Assembly (NCBI RefSeq): GCF_020085105.1
Contig: NC_058045.1
Span: 18,974,333 to 19,038,332 of the forward strand
DNA length: 64,000 nt
Origin: Siniperca chuatsi
Taxonomy: Eukaryota; Chordata; Actinopteri; Centrarchiformes; Sinipercidae
Direction of reading: 5' to 3'
Both the position numbers and the translations under genes were made by a program. The notes beneath the pieces are model-generated. The model saw only the letters and a list, made by a program, of their open reading frames with translations. It was not told where the DNA came from and searched no databases. This document shows positions 44,201 to 55,482 of this stretch, piece by piece. How positions within the stretch are numbered: position 1 is the stretch's first letter; every line of letters starts with the position of its first letter.

Positions 44201-45570
44201 ATTTAAAAAGGGATTATGCTGCACCTGATTGCTTTAATTATCTCAATCACAAAAGAGCTCTTGTTTAATATATAATGGTCTAGCATTAGGGAGGAGATGC
44301 CATATATGCAAGTGTTGACCACATCTCCTTCCCAACAGTAAAACCCAAGCCTGTGCATGACAGTAAATAGCAGAATTCCCACTCTACATCAAACATGAGA
44401 CAGTAGTGTCAGATCAGGTTGAACAGCAACAAGTTGATGCAGATCCTTGTGATGTTCAAAGGTGAAGTTACAGTTAGGCTCCATACAGTATACATACATA
44501 TCTTATCCAAATGCAGCCTATGTGAAAACAGCTTACATTGCGTCCTCCCTGCTAATTCCTCCTCGTCTTCCTCTGTGTTGGAGTCATTGGTGTCCGATTT
44601 GTCCACCTGGCAGGTATTCCACCAATTCCTGATGGCAGAGACAGCCACGGTTGATGTTTTCTCTGCCTGGTTGGAAAAATGTAAGTCATCAGTGTTGTAA
44701 CCTAATTATCAATCTGAGTCAGAACTGTATTGGCTTGGCCCCTGTATCAACCCAGGCTTGTAGGATAATACAAGGATGAATTATGTTATCATCATGAACT
44801 AATTTTTTAAGCCAATTCCATTGTCCGGTCTTTTCCCACAGAATGTCAACAACTACAAATTGAGTTGTCTAACAAATGCAATAGAACAGTTTAATGGGGT
44901 AGTTCACCCCAAAATCAAAAATACATATTTTTCCTCTTACCTGTAGTGCTATTTATCCATCTAAATTGTTTTGGTGTGAGTTTCCGACTTTTGGAGATAT
45001 TGGCTGTAGAGATGTCTGCTTTTTTTTTAATATAATGGCACTATATGGCACTCGGCTTGTGGTGCTCAATGCGCCAAAAAAACAAAATTCCAGTAATGTC
45101 TCTTTCCAGAAATCATGACCCGTTACTCAAGATAATCCACAGATTTGCTGTGAGCAGTTTCATGTAGGAACTATTTTCTTTTGACAGATAGTTCCTACAT
45201 GAAACTGCTCACAAGGTCTTTTTAGCTTTTTAGACATCTTATAGTTATATTTCGTAATTTGAAAGGCCTGCCACTAACTGGTGTCTAACATACCACTAAC
45301 TAACTAAGAACAAACAAACCAATATTGGACTGATACCTTTTAAAGCTGATATTGACCAATACTGTTATAATGACATATACTGTATCTGTACCTCTAGTTC
45401 TTGTTATGCGAAACATTTCTGATATCTTGAGAAAATAAATCACTGCATTGCTCAATATTAATATAACTTCGGTCTGCGTGTACACATATGGTCTAAAATA
45501 AGTAATGAGTAAAGTCATGTTTGACAAAACTCACATGTAAGGTGCTGAGGGTGGAATCTCTCACAGGCAT
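35290..45570 (-). CDS. agbl2: Cytosolic carboxypeptidase 2 (AGBL2, tubulin deglutamylase)
   Basis: Nineteen coding exons proposed: 45570-45535, 44666-44537, 44067-43894, 43650-43543, 43421-43271, 43157-42902, 42022-41621, 41407-41265, 40576-40417, 40143-40017, 39930-39830, 37959-37847, 37721-37649, 37529-37434, 37331-37251, 37166-37068, 36876-36824, 36199-35976, 35504-35290; about 913 residues (human 902). The CCP N-domain ([28 protein letters not shown]) precedes the M14 zinc peptidase with HPGE (metal His and Glu), RDLNRNY, third metal His in [12 protein letters not shown], and catalytic Glu in [10 protein letters not shown]. The enzyme removes polyglutamate from tubulin tails in cilia. Adjacency to fnbp4 matches human AGBL2-FNBP4 and supports AGBL2 over AGBL3. 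The 402-nt HPGE exon is unusually long. The last three exons are poorly conserved and several frames stay open, so their junctions are tentative. A Tc1 element sits between exons 11 and 12. Confidence 0.9.
38001..38026. repeat. (CA)n microsatellite in an agbl2 intron
   Basis: 26 bp of CA dinucleotides just left of the Tc1 insertion. Confidence 0.9.
38081..39717 (+). mobile_element. Tc1-type DNA transposon with IR/DR ends, near complete (1637 bp)
   Basis: The element starts CACTCCCTGACAAAAGTCTT and ends with the inverse, flanked by TA on both sides (38079-38080, 39718-39719), the Tc1/mariner target. The inverted repeats are long, about 219 bp (38081-38299 and 39499-39717), and highly similar. 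Each holds two copies of a GACAAAAGTCTTGTC core, one at the outer tip and one at the inner end, which is the IR/DR layout of Sleeping Beauty-like fish elements. A single transposase gene lies between. It sits in an agbl2 intron, antisense to that gene. The near identity of its ends points to a fairly recent insertion. Confidence 0.95.
38439..39438 (+). pseudogene. Tc1 transposase, frameshifted copy
   Basis: From MPKIQPQTK (38439) the frame encodes a paired-like helix-turn-helix region ([19 protein letters not shown]), a GRPR AT-hook-type motif (RSGRPRKT) and a DDE domain: first Asp in KVDFSDESS, second in [11 protein letters not shown], Glu in [10 protein letters not shown] (DD34E class). Compared with the family, about 38930-39035 is read one frame off: the family sequence ([26 protein letters not shown]) appears in the next frame, so two compensating small indels are likely. 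A further indel near 39300 gives an early stop after KPKES, while the expected end ([13 protein letters not shown] ... [12 protein letters not shown]) continues in another frame to about 39438. The three frame changes make it unlikely to be active. Confidence 0.85.
44886..45235. repeat. Dispersed repeat containing a perfect 26-bp hairpin
   Basis: A block starting GGGGTAGTTCACCCC near 44897 and running to about 45230 looks like a frequent percomorph repeat (recalled, class unknown). Within it 45149-45174 and 45188-45213 are exact reverse complements (left arm starts TGTGAGCAGTTTCATG) with a 13-base loop. It lies in the first coding intron of agbl2. Confidence 0.65.
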
Positions 45571-47642
45571 CTTCGGCTGCCTTTCTGCTAAAGGGAAAAT
45601 GCCAGAGAAAATCTTCCTTTAGCCACGCATTATACCATAACCGTAGCTCTAACAGAGCAGCTCACGCAGCAGTATGTCCGTCTTCAGCACATGACAGGCT
45701 TCCTGATATTTCTGAATGAATTTAGCAGATTAAATGCAGGTTTATCACTTTTTGTGAGCGCTGGGTCGCCACATGAATCATGACTGGCTTTTTCCTGTGT
45801 TGCTAACACTCTCTTTAGCTTCTTCAATTGACTATCAAGTTAGCTACTGCGACAGCGCCGCTCTCAACGTGTGCAACAACATGGTTTTTATATTTATCAA
45901 TGTCTGACAGCCACTTACCTTATATTTTAATTACACTACTTTACATTAAAAACAACTTTTATAAACCTCAGAGCGAAGAGCAAACTTGGCGGCTACTACG
46001 AGTGGAAAAATCTTTCACGAAGAAAGCGATGTTGCCATTGCCAAGCAACCGATTGTCTCAACAACACCGCGGTTGCCATGGAGATGTCGTACCATTGAAG
46101 CGGCTCTAAAGTGCAGGAAATGCTTCACAAAACTGGTATATACCATGGATGTATTATAAGACAGACGGGGGACAAATGAAAGGAAACCCCTGAATAAAAG
46201 AATGGAGAAACATGTAACAGGTAAAAGTCTAGTAAATGTGGTAGGCCTATTAAAGCAAGGACAAATAGCGACGCAAGGTGGTGCCTCCCTTTGTTTTTGT
46301 TGTGATGTAGTAGAGGTGAGACTTGTGCACACAGCGCCCTCCGACCGACGGCCACAAGAGAGAAGTCTCATCAGCAACGAGTTAGTGCATGTAACACTAT
46401 TCGTGTGATTAGTGAATATAGTGTCGTGGAGACCTCTCATTGTACAAATGGCGAGTAACACTCATGACAAATTAATCACACAGAGCATAACACTGTTAGA
46501 CTGCAGTCTTATCGTGTTATATTCATCTTCTTAAACGACATCCCGACATTTTCACGACAAGTCGTCCATAGATACCGATTGTTGACAAATTTAAGGAAAA
46601 AAACAAAATGAAGTGTTTTAGTATGTAGTCAGGCCACCACCAGCTTCAGTGCTCCTTGCCAAGTCTGTGGAACTCTACTGGAGGGATGAACACCATTCCT
46701 CCACAAGATATTCCCTCATTTATATATACAACCATTATTTAATCATGTCATCTAATTGAGATCAAGGTCTCTTTTGCAAGAGACCTGAGTACAGCAGATA
46801 GAAAGAAAAACAACCTAAGTAACAAAAGGACATATAGCATCAGAGACAGTCACAGACATCACTAAATAGATTAAGATAAGTTTATTTTATATAATTTGGT
46901 GTTATGGTGGTGGACAGCATTGTCTTTCACGTTGGTCCAAAATCTTCCACAGGTGTGAAACTGGGTTGAGATCTGGTGACTGTAAAGGCTACATTTTATT
47001 CATGTCATTTACAAACTCACCAAACCATTTCAATGAGCCGTGGTGCACGGCAGAATCTGCATTTGATATGTTTGTAATGCGGTCTGGTGTAGCAGCATTG
47101 TTTTTAAAAACATTAAAAACTTTTTTTAATGCACAATAAAAATACAGAGTATACAGAGTTAAAAAAAAAACAAATAAAAAGATGGCTTTGGAAAAACAGT
47201 TTAATAACTTTTTACAAAATGTACAAGTTCAGTGACGTTCCCTCCCATTTCAAAAACATGGCTTATCCCATTATACATTTTATATACACAGTTGTAAAAA
47301 TGGTCAATAAAATAGACAATCCCTCTGGTGGTCTTCGACGTGGGGTCTACCAGTATACAAAATGGTGGTTAAGTATTTCTGATGAACTCAAGTCATTTGG
47401 CACATTTACAATAGTTGCTATAAAAACAAGAAAAAGACATTCAAACCCCTCTGGTGAATGGCCTGCCATGTAAGGGCCTCTAAATGTCTCCATCATGAAC
47501 ACGGACAATGGTGAAGAAAGTCCATAGATCATTAAACAAAACCTAAGCTGGGGAAGGATGACCTTATGGTTATGGTTGGAGCGAATAAAAAAAAAACAAA
47601 ACAAAAAACATTGACTGGGCGGTGTACGATCCAGGTCGGATG
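45571..47642. other. agbl2 promoter side and fnbp4 3' region
   Basis: About 45571-46120 is the likely agbl2 promoter and 5' UTR; it contains some CpG near 45850-46090. The remainder holds a Tc1 relic (46610-47070) and, at 47071-47642, the probable fnbp4 3' UTR. Small open frames here have no family features. Confidence 0.45.
46610..47070 (-). mobile_element. Old Tc1/mariner-type transposase relic, interrupted
   Basis: Read on the minus strand, about 47060-46900 gives FKWFGEFVNDMNKM then PLQSPDLNPVSHLWKILDQRERQ, the C-terminal DDE region including the DLNP.xHLW block. After about 170 bp of unrelated sequence (46720-46890), 46715-46620 gives GGMVFIPPVEFHRLGKEH, then a frame-shifted version of the usual GGxxTxY end. 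This is a much older and different element from the one at 38081-39717; its inverted repeats are not recognisable. Confidence 0.6.
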
Positions 47643-50600
47643 TTACGTGTTATTCGTCACCTTCCGTTTCTTCAGTCGCTGCCGCCAGTCTTCGGGAAGT
47701 GCTTCAAAGTTGGCATTCTTTGAAGCTTTTCCTCTGTAGAATTAAAAACAGTACAACAGTTAGTGAAGGCTCAGAACTCAGTGGAACCGTGTAGCTATAT
47801 CCTTATAACATCATCACAACTATTCAAACATAAACATACGTCATGAACTGCTGTTGCTTCCACTCCTCGATGCTCTTCTTGTTAAGCTGCTCTCTGTCCT
47901 CATCACTGGAGCTGCTCTTCTCTTCCTCATCCAGCTCCTTCTGGATGCTCTGCCACTTCTTCACCAGAGAAGGCATTTTGATCTTGCTCTTCTTTGACTT
48001 TGGAGACATAGGAAGAAAACATTACACTGCAGGTTCTTTTGTATGTTATATTTAATCATGGGATTAGAATGATGGCTTGACTATGTAGACTTTACAAAAA
48101 GTAAAGTAAAAAAGAAGTAAAAATGAAAATCAATTCAGAAGGTTTACACTGGAAAAAAGACAATTAATAATGAACATTATTGGTATTAGAACCGGTTGTT
48201 CTAACTTATCTACTGCTCTCCTTTGACACTTGATGTAAAATGTTAACTCCAATACTAACCTTATCCTTTTTTGCTTTCTTGGTCTTGTCTGTGGGCACAG
48301 CTTTGGCTCCAAGAGATTCAAAGGGCGGCTGGGATGGTGGCAGTGGTGGTTGAGGAGGTAAGGCTGGGACAGGTGGGAGAGGAGGTTCACAGGGGACCAA
48401 AGGGGCAGTGACAGCTGGCACGCCCCAGTAGGCAGTTACTGACATCAGAGGAGCTGCAGACAAAGAGAAACCTTCATTGAGTAAACATTGGATGTTGCTA
48501 AAAGTATTGCAATTACTAGTTTGAAATACCACCCCTAACTTAAGCACCGCCTCAGCGAGGTGTTACACAAGTAAACAAGTAGTATAGTACACAAGAGAGT
48601 GAGATTGGGCTCTAGTCTTGTTTCAGGGGATGTGTAACAATGCTGTTTACACAGAGGCGTTTTTGTTCCTAATATCATTAATATATACTGTAACTGCAGA
48701 TGCTGTGTAGTGATATCTTTTTACCTGCACTAGCAGCAGGTTGGGTGTAGAGAATGGGGCTGCTGCCAATAGTAACAGCTTTATTCAGCTGACCAGCTTT
48801 ACGTTTCTGACCCTTCCCCAAGGGCACCGACAACTCCACAATCTGTGTGAGTGACAAGAAACATAAAAGTTAGCAGCTGCTGTCCTCTTTTATTCAGAAT
48901 TTACACAGGCAGCATTATCATCAGGTACAATATTAACAGTACACTGATTAAAGAAGAAAGTTGATTACTCCCATACCTTCATGCTAGCAGTGCCTGGAGG
49001 TAAGGGAGGCCTCCCACTACCGTCATCCTCAGTTCCAGGGGCTGGAGGCTCCCCATCATTATCATCATCCATCTCCATCTCCACCTCCATGATCTCTCCA
49101 TCACTGTCAGGAGGAGGAGGAGGCGGAGGTGGTGAGCCTGGGGGGAGAGGTGGAGGTGGGGGGTAGTTGGAAGGTGGAGGTGGGCTGTCAGGAAGAGGAG
49201 GTTGAGATGGAGACCAGAAGGATGACCCACTGGGCTGAGGAGGTGCTGGTGGGGCAACAGGGGTATAGGTAGAAGATCCTGTTTAAAAAAAAAACAAAAA
49301 AAAAACGTAATAACATGCAGTGTTAGTGTTTCTAAAGTCATTAAAGAAGACACATATCAGGCTTGTCTAAAGGGGCAGCAGCAGTAGCAATAGACTGACC
49401 TGTGACCCCACCAGCAGATGCCAATGATGTTTTGGTATCCCCTTGGCTAGAAGTCTGTGCCTGGGTACCTTGGCTGCCCTTCAGGTCCTCATCTTTGTCC
49501 TCCTCTGTTGGGAAATCCCACTGGGAGGCACTGGTCCGGTCGTTCACATAGAAATACCGCCTGTGCTCTCTAAAAAGTAGGACAACAGAGATAGAAGGCA
49601 AGAGTCTCAAAGACTGGCCTAGCAACTGGCTGAGTGGCATGATACCCTGGGACAGTGGGGCAAAGGAGTGGACATAATAGCCACAGTAGGGGGCAGGAGT
49701 GTTGGTATGGACAGCGACTTTAGCCATCCAAAAGAAGAGCCCAATTAGAGTGTCGTTATGGATGTGGATAGGGAACCCACCTTGCTCTCAAAAACAAAGA
49801 AAGCAAAACAAATCATCTCTAGGTCCTGAAAGTAGCATTCAGCAGCTCACACCATGGTTGTCACATTTGTTCCGTTTTAGACAACCATTCCCTCCCAGAC
49901 ACAGGAAGACGCCAGGGAGGAAGCATCATCATCATCAATATCATCATCATCATAATCAACAACCATAGGTCAGAAAATAACAAGCACACAGTCAACTCAT
50001 TTTACATCAGAAATAAGAAAATAAAAAACAGGAAGACATATGAAATAGAGTAGGTCTGACCTGCTGGATTCCCGTCATTGCTCCATCTTCACCTTTTATT
50101 TGATGCGTGACACTCCTCGCCTCCAGGGCATCACTCTGTCTGCATTGCATTCTGGGGGTTGTAGTCCTGTAAAGTGCAAAGCTCTCCCACGCAACCAACC
50201 TTCCTACCATACCCCCCCCCCAAAATTTTTCCACTGTCTGGACCATAATCAGTCTACAAATGCCCTCACAACAAAGGGCTTAAGAGTCTGTGTTATAGGG
50301 ACAGGGAGTCCCCTCTGTGGCAGGTATATTTAACTGGAAGCAGGCTGGCCCAGAGTGTATGCTCCCTTACCAGTACGTACAAGGCAGAGTGCCAGGATTG
50401 CATCACAGAAACCTGAAGAGTCTGTTTCTGGTAAGCATTTTGATCCTCTCGGACAGGTTAAACTCCCCAAGTCATGTCACAAAGTCTGCAACCTCGGCAC
50501 TGAAGGGGGTGTAGTCACACGATAAGATTTTTGGGGGGAGTTTAGAGATGTGAAAGGTAAGGAGCGCGTACCTGTCCCAGTGGCAGGACCAGCCTTTAGG

Positions 50601-53600
50601 GGCGGCGTTAAGTTCGTAATATTTTATGTGTTCGGCAGCTTCCTGCAGCCTGCGGCGAAGATAGACCCCATTCAGAGCGCCCTCCCTCCAGTCAGCAATC
50701 CGAGTCTGGAAAACAAAATAAAGCAAAAGAAAAAGGGGAGGGACAGGAGACAAGAGTGAGATAAAAGTCCAGACAGTAGATGTAAAAGGGGAAAAAAGAG
50801 ACAGATAAAAACAAGATAGATGAGTAATATGGAAGAGTAATTACAGTAAGTTTCCAGAATGACACCTTGTGATGGATTATTATGAGAATTTTAAATATTA
50901 AGTACTACCACATGCAAAATGATATGAAACAAAATTAAGCGTTAAATATTTTAGAAGTCACACTGGGATAGCTACAACTGGAAGCTAGGATAATATTGCT
51001 TAGAAACTAAACTATTATCTTCTCACCTCAGTTTGTAGCAGAAGTAACTGAAAGTTTGAGATCGCCTTTTTGTTTATCCCCAGGAACTCCATCTTGCTGG
51101 TTAAGGTGTTAGCCAGTTCTCCAATCTGAAACTATATTTTTTCAGCATCAAAAACATGTCTTATAAAGAGATAGTCACAATTATTATGGTCAGCAGTAAT
51201 AACATAGTTACCTTGAGCTCAGGCGTTTCCACTTTGAGCTCAGGCGCTTCCACCTCTTCTTTAACCGGAGGTTTTGAAACCGTTTTGTCCTCAGAATCGT
51301 CTGTTTCCTTGTCTTCTCCTTCCGCAGCAGTCTCTAGGACTTTAGAAAGTGCTGCAGGACACAAGAGATGCATGTAAGTATGCAGGAATTTTTGGTTAAA
51401 AACATTTAACAAGTGGGATTTTTAAAAATGTATTTTCACCCACTCCTGTCACTCTCCAATAGCGTGTGTAATGACTCACCCGTATCTGTGTTGTCCTCTG
51501 GGTCTGAGCCTCTGCTGTTAGAATCGGGGCTGGCAGAACAGGGGAAGGCAGTCTTCCACCGGCTCTTCTTCACCGGAAGACCACGAGAACCAGAGGCTTC
51601 TTGGCTTGTCTCAGAACAAGGACTGGATCCCCCTGCGCTCCCATCACCCTCCTCCAGCGCCCGGAGCTCAGCCTAAGAGTCAGACAACAGGTTAGCGTTA
51701 GGTCACACTGACAATAACATTTGACACTAATTTTGAAATACCACTGCTGCACACTAAAAAAAAAGATGATTCCTGACAGTAATCAGTTGCACTCTGGAAA
51801 AACAATATATAAAAAAACCCACCTTCTTCCTCTCCAGAGCCAGTTCCAGCTCCATTGTGTCCTCCTCTGTCTCCTCCTCAGCATCCGAGGTGTCTCCCGA
51901 CTGCTTCTTGGTGCAAAGATCTTTCTGGACAGTGGGGACAGAGTCAGGGTCCCGCAGAGGGGTAGAGGGGGATCCTGCAGGGCGAACACCTTCTCCATCC
52001 GAATCCAAACTGTTTTCAGTCTCATCCAAACCTTTAAGCAGTCTTTTTCTCCATTTTTCTTCTGCTTCTTTCACTTCTGAGGGGATCAGAGGACCAAGCA
52101 GAGAAGCAGCCACTCCGCGGCGCTCCTCCTCTTCACTTGTGAGGCCTACAACACTCTCTATTACCTCCTTTTAGACAAAACATTAGAGTGATATATTAAA
52201 ACTCAGAACAACAATCCTTAAACACCACAGAATCCAGTTGACTCACATTTTATATTGGACTTAGATGAAACTTGCCTTTACTTTGGTCTCTTTCACTGAT
52301 GTCGGGGCTGCAGCAGATGCAGCGTTTTCCTCGGTGTGATAACCTGCATGCACTGTGCCATTGCCATTGACACTAGAGCTACAAAGAAAAATACAAAACA
52401 CATCATACAGAGAATTTCTGTACTGGAGACAAACCCAAGAAAAGTGAAAACAAGCAGATCATGTAGGTACAGTGATTTTATCTGGCTTCAAAGATAAAGA
52501 TGCTATTCACAAAGTTGTGATAATACTGAATCTCTGTCAGTTCCTACCTGTTGGCATATCGTCCCAGGCTTTGCACCTGATCAGCTAGATAGTGTGGGAG
52601 CTCCCAGGACACCTCGTTGGTCAGAGTGTTCCAGTAGTAGTAGCAGCCAGAGTTGTCATCCCATACCTCCTGCCAGTCTCCCATCTCTACACCCACTGCA
52701 GAAAAGAATATACATAAGATGCTTCGAAATAAATGATAGCAGACTTTAGGTGATATATTACTCACAATTTCTCTCTTCTCACATAAAAAAACAAAAAACT
52801 ATTTTCTAAATTTAGGCTATATCCTGAATGATTTCATATGTGTAGCAATTTGAAAAGTGGAAACAAAATACCATCAAAATTATGCTATACTAAAGAAGGC
52901 TGGTGGATTTCAATATCAAAGCAGTAACTTTGGCAAGTAAACCAGCAGTATTGTTAAGTTTCATTCCAAAGTGTTTTTGACTACTGTAAAAAATTTAAGT
53001 GGCTGCCTTAATACGAACGCAAAAAAAATACTTCTTCCATTCATTATGAAGACAACTATATTTAATGTGCAATAGCTTTGTTACATGTTAGGACATGCAC
53101 ATCTGATCTTAAATACAGCACAGACAGTTACCTCCAGCTAGTGAGTACTGAGTATTGTACTCAAACTGTGTGCTTTGTTGATTCTGTTCTTCACCGGCTG
53201 CTGGCTGCTGAGTATTAACCTCAGGTCTGGGAGGGGCAGTAGTTGGGACTAAAGAATGAGATGCTGCATCATCTGAGCTTGGCTGAGTGGTGATTGCATC
53301 AATTTCCTGTGGTGGGAAAAATGACAACAGGAAGTTATATTTTTTACAAAAACAGGTTTTCACTCCTGAGAATGAACCCCACTGTTCTAAGCACTAGTCT
53401 TTACATAAATAATGTGATTTAATCAATGAAAAACTAAACCCAAGTTAGACCTACCTGCACAAAATAGATTTTAAAATCAGGAAAAACAAAACCTCCAGTC
53501 TACTGTACCACCCACAATTATCCACAATGGATTGGGACAGATCTAATTACAATCTCTCCTTTTAGTTCACAACTACATACAATATTACAATCCTTGTAAT

Positions 53601-54158
53601 ATCCCTTTAATAAAAGGGACTTTGCAGAATGTTTTGGACTGATTTAGGTACACTCATTAGATGTACTGTTTAATTTCAATCACACAGAACCAAACCAGGA
53701 ACATGCATTTCACTACAGGTCTAAGCCCGATAAAAGGTAAATTGCATATACGACAACAGAATTAACATTTTGTTTTGTGTTGTGAACATAGATACATAAA
53801 TGTTATGCAGTAACCTATAGCCTCAAATGTACCACTAATAGGTATATGTGTCAACTTACTTATCTTGAATGTATACATCTTAAAAGAAAACAAATAGGTT
53901 CAGAATCCAGTGACCAAATCTGAGGATATGCAGCAAATTATACTCACAGCCATGAAATTGGCCAATGTACTGTCGATGTCAGCTGACTGGTTGTGTTGAG
54001 AATTTGCAGTTGAACCCTGAGAGTCTCCAGGATCCTCATCATCACTATCCTCATAGGCTCCAAGCAAGGACAGACCCTCTACAAGTGGAGACAAAACACC
54101 TTTGTTCAACCAAATGGCAATCTTTTTTGTTTCCATTGCCTGAGAAACACCAACAGCT

Positions 54159-54210
<52 letters not shown>

Positions 54211-54959
54211 AGAGTTACTTTACCTGTGGCTTTTAATGCGGGAGCCTTCATGTTTGTGCGTGTGAATCTGTGTCCATCACCATCCTGTTCATCTGCAAAA
54301 AACGTCAGCCAAGAGGTTAACGTAGAGCTTCTATAGTTGCTACAGCAAGCTAGCTGTAGCGTTACAAGCATTCACACTGGCAAACAGTTAAAAGCTAACA
54401 TTATTCATCTACACGAGAAACATCCTCATTCATACTCGTAGATAAAGCAAGTAAAGTGTAACACTATTTGTGTTAGGTAGGTTAATTACGATTGGTTTAA
54501 CTGGTCCAGCCATTGTCATAAGCCTATTTTGGCAGGTTCACAAAAACTAGTTGCTAGCTTGCTAACAACTAGCTTAGCACGCTAGCCGATAGCTTCTGGT
54601 CGATCTGTTAAATGAAAAAATAACGGCTTCGTTTCCTGGGCTATGGCTGTCATTTAAGTTAGCTATTTCTTGGTGACGGTGTATCGTCGCAACAGATGTT
54701 AACTAATTCCGCAGCTAAATTCCGTTAAGTGAATCAGTTTTTACCAGATGGGCCCGTTCGTCACACCTCGAGCATTTAGCATTTAGCTAGCCCGTCGCTA
54801 ACAAGCCACAACAAGAGAACACGTTAAAAAATTACCATCGGATCCCGAGGGTGCTTCTTCCCTCTCTCCGGCATTCCCACCGCGGAGCCCGGAGGGTGAA
54901 AGCTGTAGGATCGTTCTCCGACCGACCGCTCCTCCTGTGAGGCGACTTTTTTTCCCCAT
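47643..54959 (-). CDS. fnbp4: Formin-binding protein 4
   Basis: Seventeen coding exons: 54959-54836, 54292-54224, 54078-53948, 53306-53132, 52695-52548, 52378-52282, 52167-51823, 51672-51480, 51351-51212, 51125-51027, 50705-50572, 49569-49400, 49278-48977, 48842-48725, 48453-48260, 47997-47840, 47733-47643; 895 residues in one frame (human about 1017). The start MGKKSRLTGG and RRTILQLSP match human. DIDSTLANF, two WW domains (GDWQEVWDDNSGCYYYWN ... about 172-205; GWSCHWDREHRRYFYVN ... SQWDFP about 543-572) and an acidic/proline-rich tract (about 610-700) follow. The end KMPSLVKKWQSIQKELDEEE ... FEALPEDWRQRLKKRK is nearly identical to human. It binds formin proline-rich segments. Exon 6 can end at 52282 (GT donor) or six bases later with a GC donor; both keep frame. 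Confidence 0.95.
54160..54207. repeat. (CA)n microsatellite in fnbp4 intron 2
   Basis: About 48 bp of CA dinucleotides, between fnbp4 exons 2 and 3 and only 17 bp from the exon 2 donor. Confidence 0.95.
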
Positions 54960-55482
54960 CGCTGTCCGTCAGTCTGAGGGCCTGCTCCCTTCACTGGCGT
55001 CGTTATTGCAGCTCTGCGCTGCTGCTTCGAGCTGGAACAAAATAAGGTATCAACTTCCGGTTCTTAAGGTCATGTTTTGTGTGTAGCAGCAGCAGCTATA
55101 TTTGAACGCTAGCTAAGTTGCTAACGAGCTTAGACACCCTCCGAGCAAGTCAGTAGAAAACAAAAACGTTCAACCTTTAGAAGCCGATAATATTTAGATT
55201 TTGTCGAGTAGCTTACCTAGCTTGTGGACCAAGCTACCAGTAACTAGCTTAACAAGCTAAAACTTGGACCTTAGCTAAGTGGGTGTGCATTTAGTTGAGT
55301 AGACTAATGTTAGACATGGGAGGGCGAAGATAAGCAATTATAGAGTTTCGGCGGGGAGCCACCCACTGATGTATGAACATAAGGAGGACCCACTGCAGAG
55401 GCAGCAGTCAGCGGGACTAGAAGGAGGAACAACTGCCCAAACCAGGATCAGAAAAAGGTCGTTGTGTTTCGGATCAGACACG
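54960..55482. promoter_or_regulatory. Bidirectional promoter region between fnbp4 and seipin
   Basis: Start codons of two divergent genes lie 523 bp apart. The stretch next to fnbp4 is GC- and CpG-rich, and the middle is full of short GCTAGC/CTAGCT/AAGCTA motifs. No TATA box is obvious. This fits a shared housekeeping-type promoter. An in-frame ATG at 55369 could extend seipin by 38 residues, as long and short N-termini exist in mammals. Confidence 0.6.

Noticed and set aside
48979-49353. Overlapping Pro/Leu- and Gly-rich frames on both strands
   Set aside because: They are other-frame readings of the fnbp4 proline-rich exon 13.
52276-52282. A GC donor (AAG|GCAAGT) for fnbp4 exon 6
   Set aside because: A normal GT donor (AAA|GTAAAG) six bases earlier keeps the same frame, so a GC-AG intron is not needed here.
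54051-54371. Cys-Val repeat peptide frames around 54160-54207
   Set aside because: They are translations of the (CA)n microsatellite.
55369-55482. Upstream in-frame ATG of seipin as the main start
   Set aside because: The 38 extra residues show no conservation with the long human isoform that I can recognise; ATG 55483 aligns with the short human start. It remains possible as an alternative.
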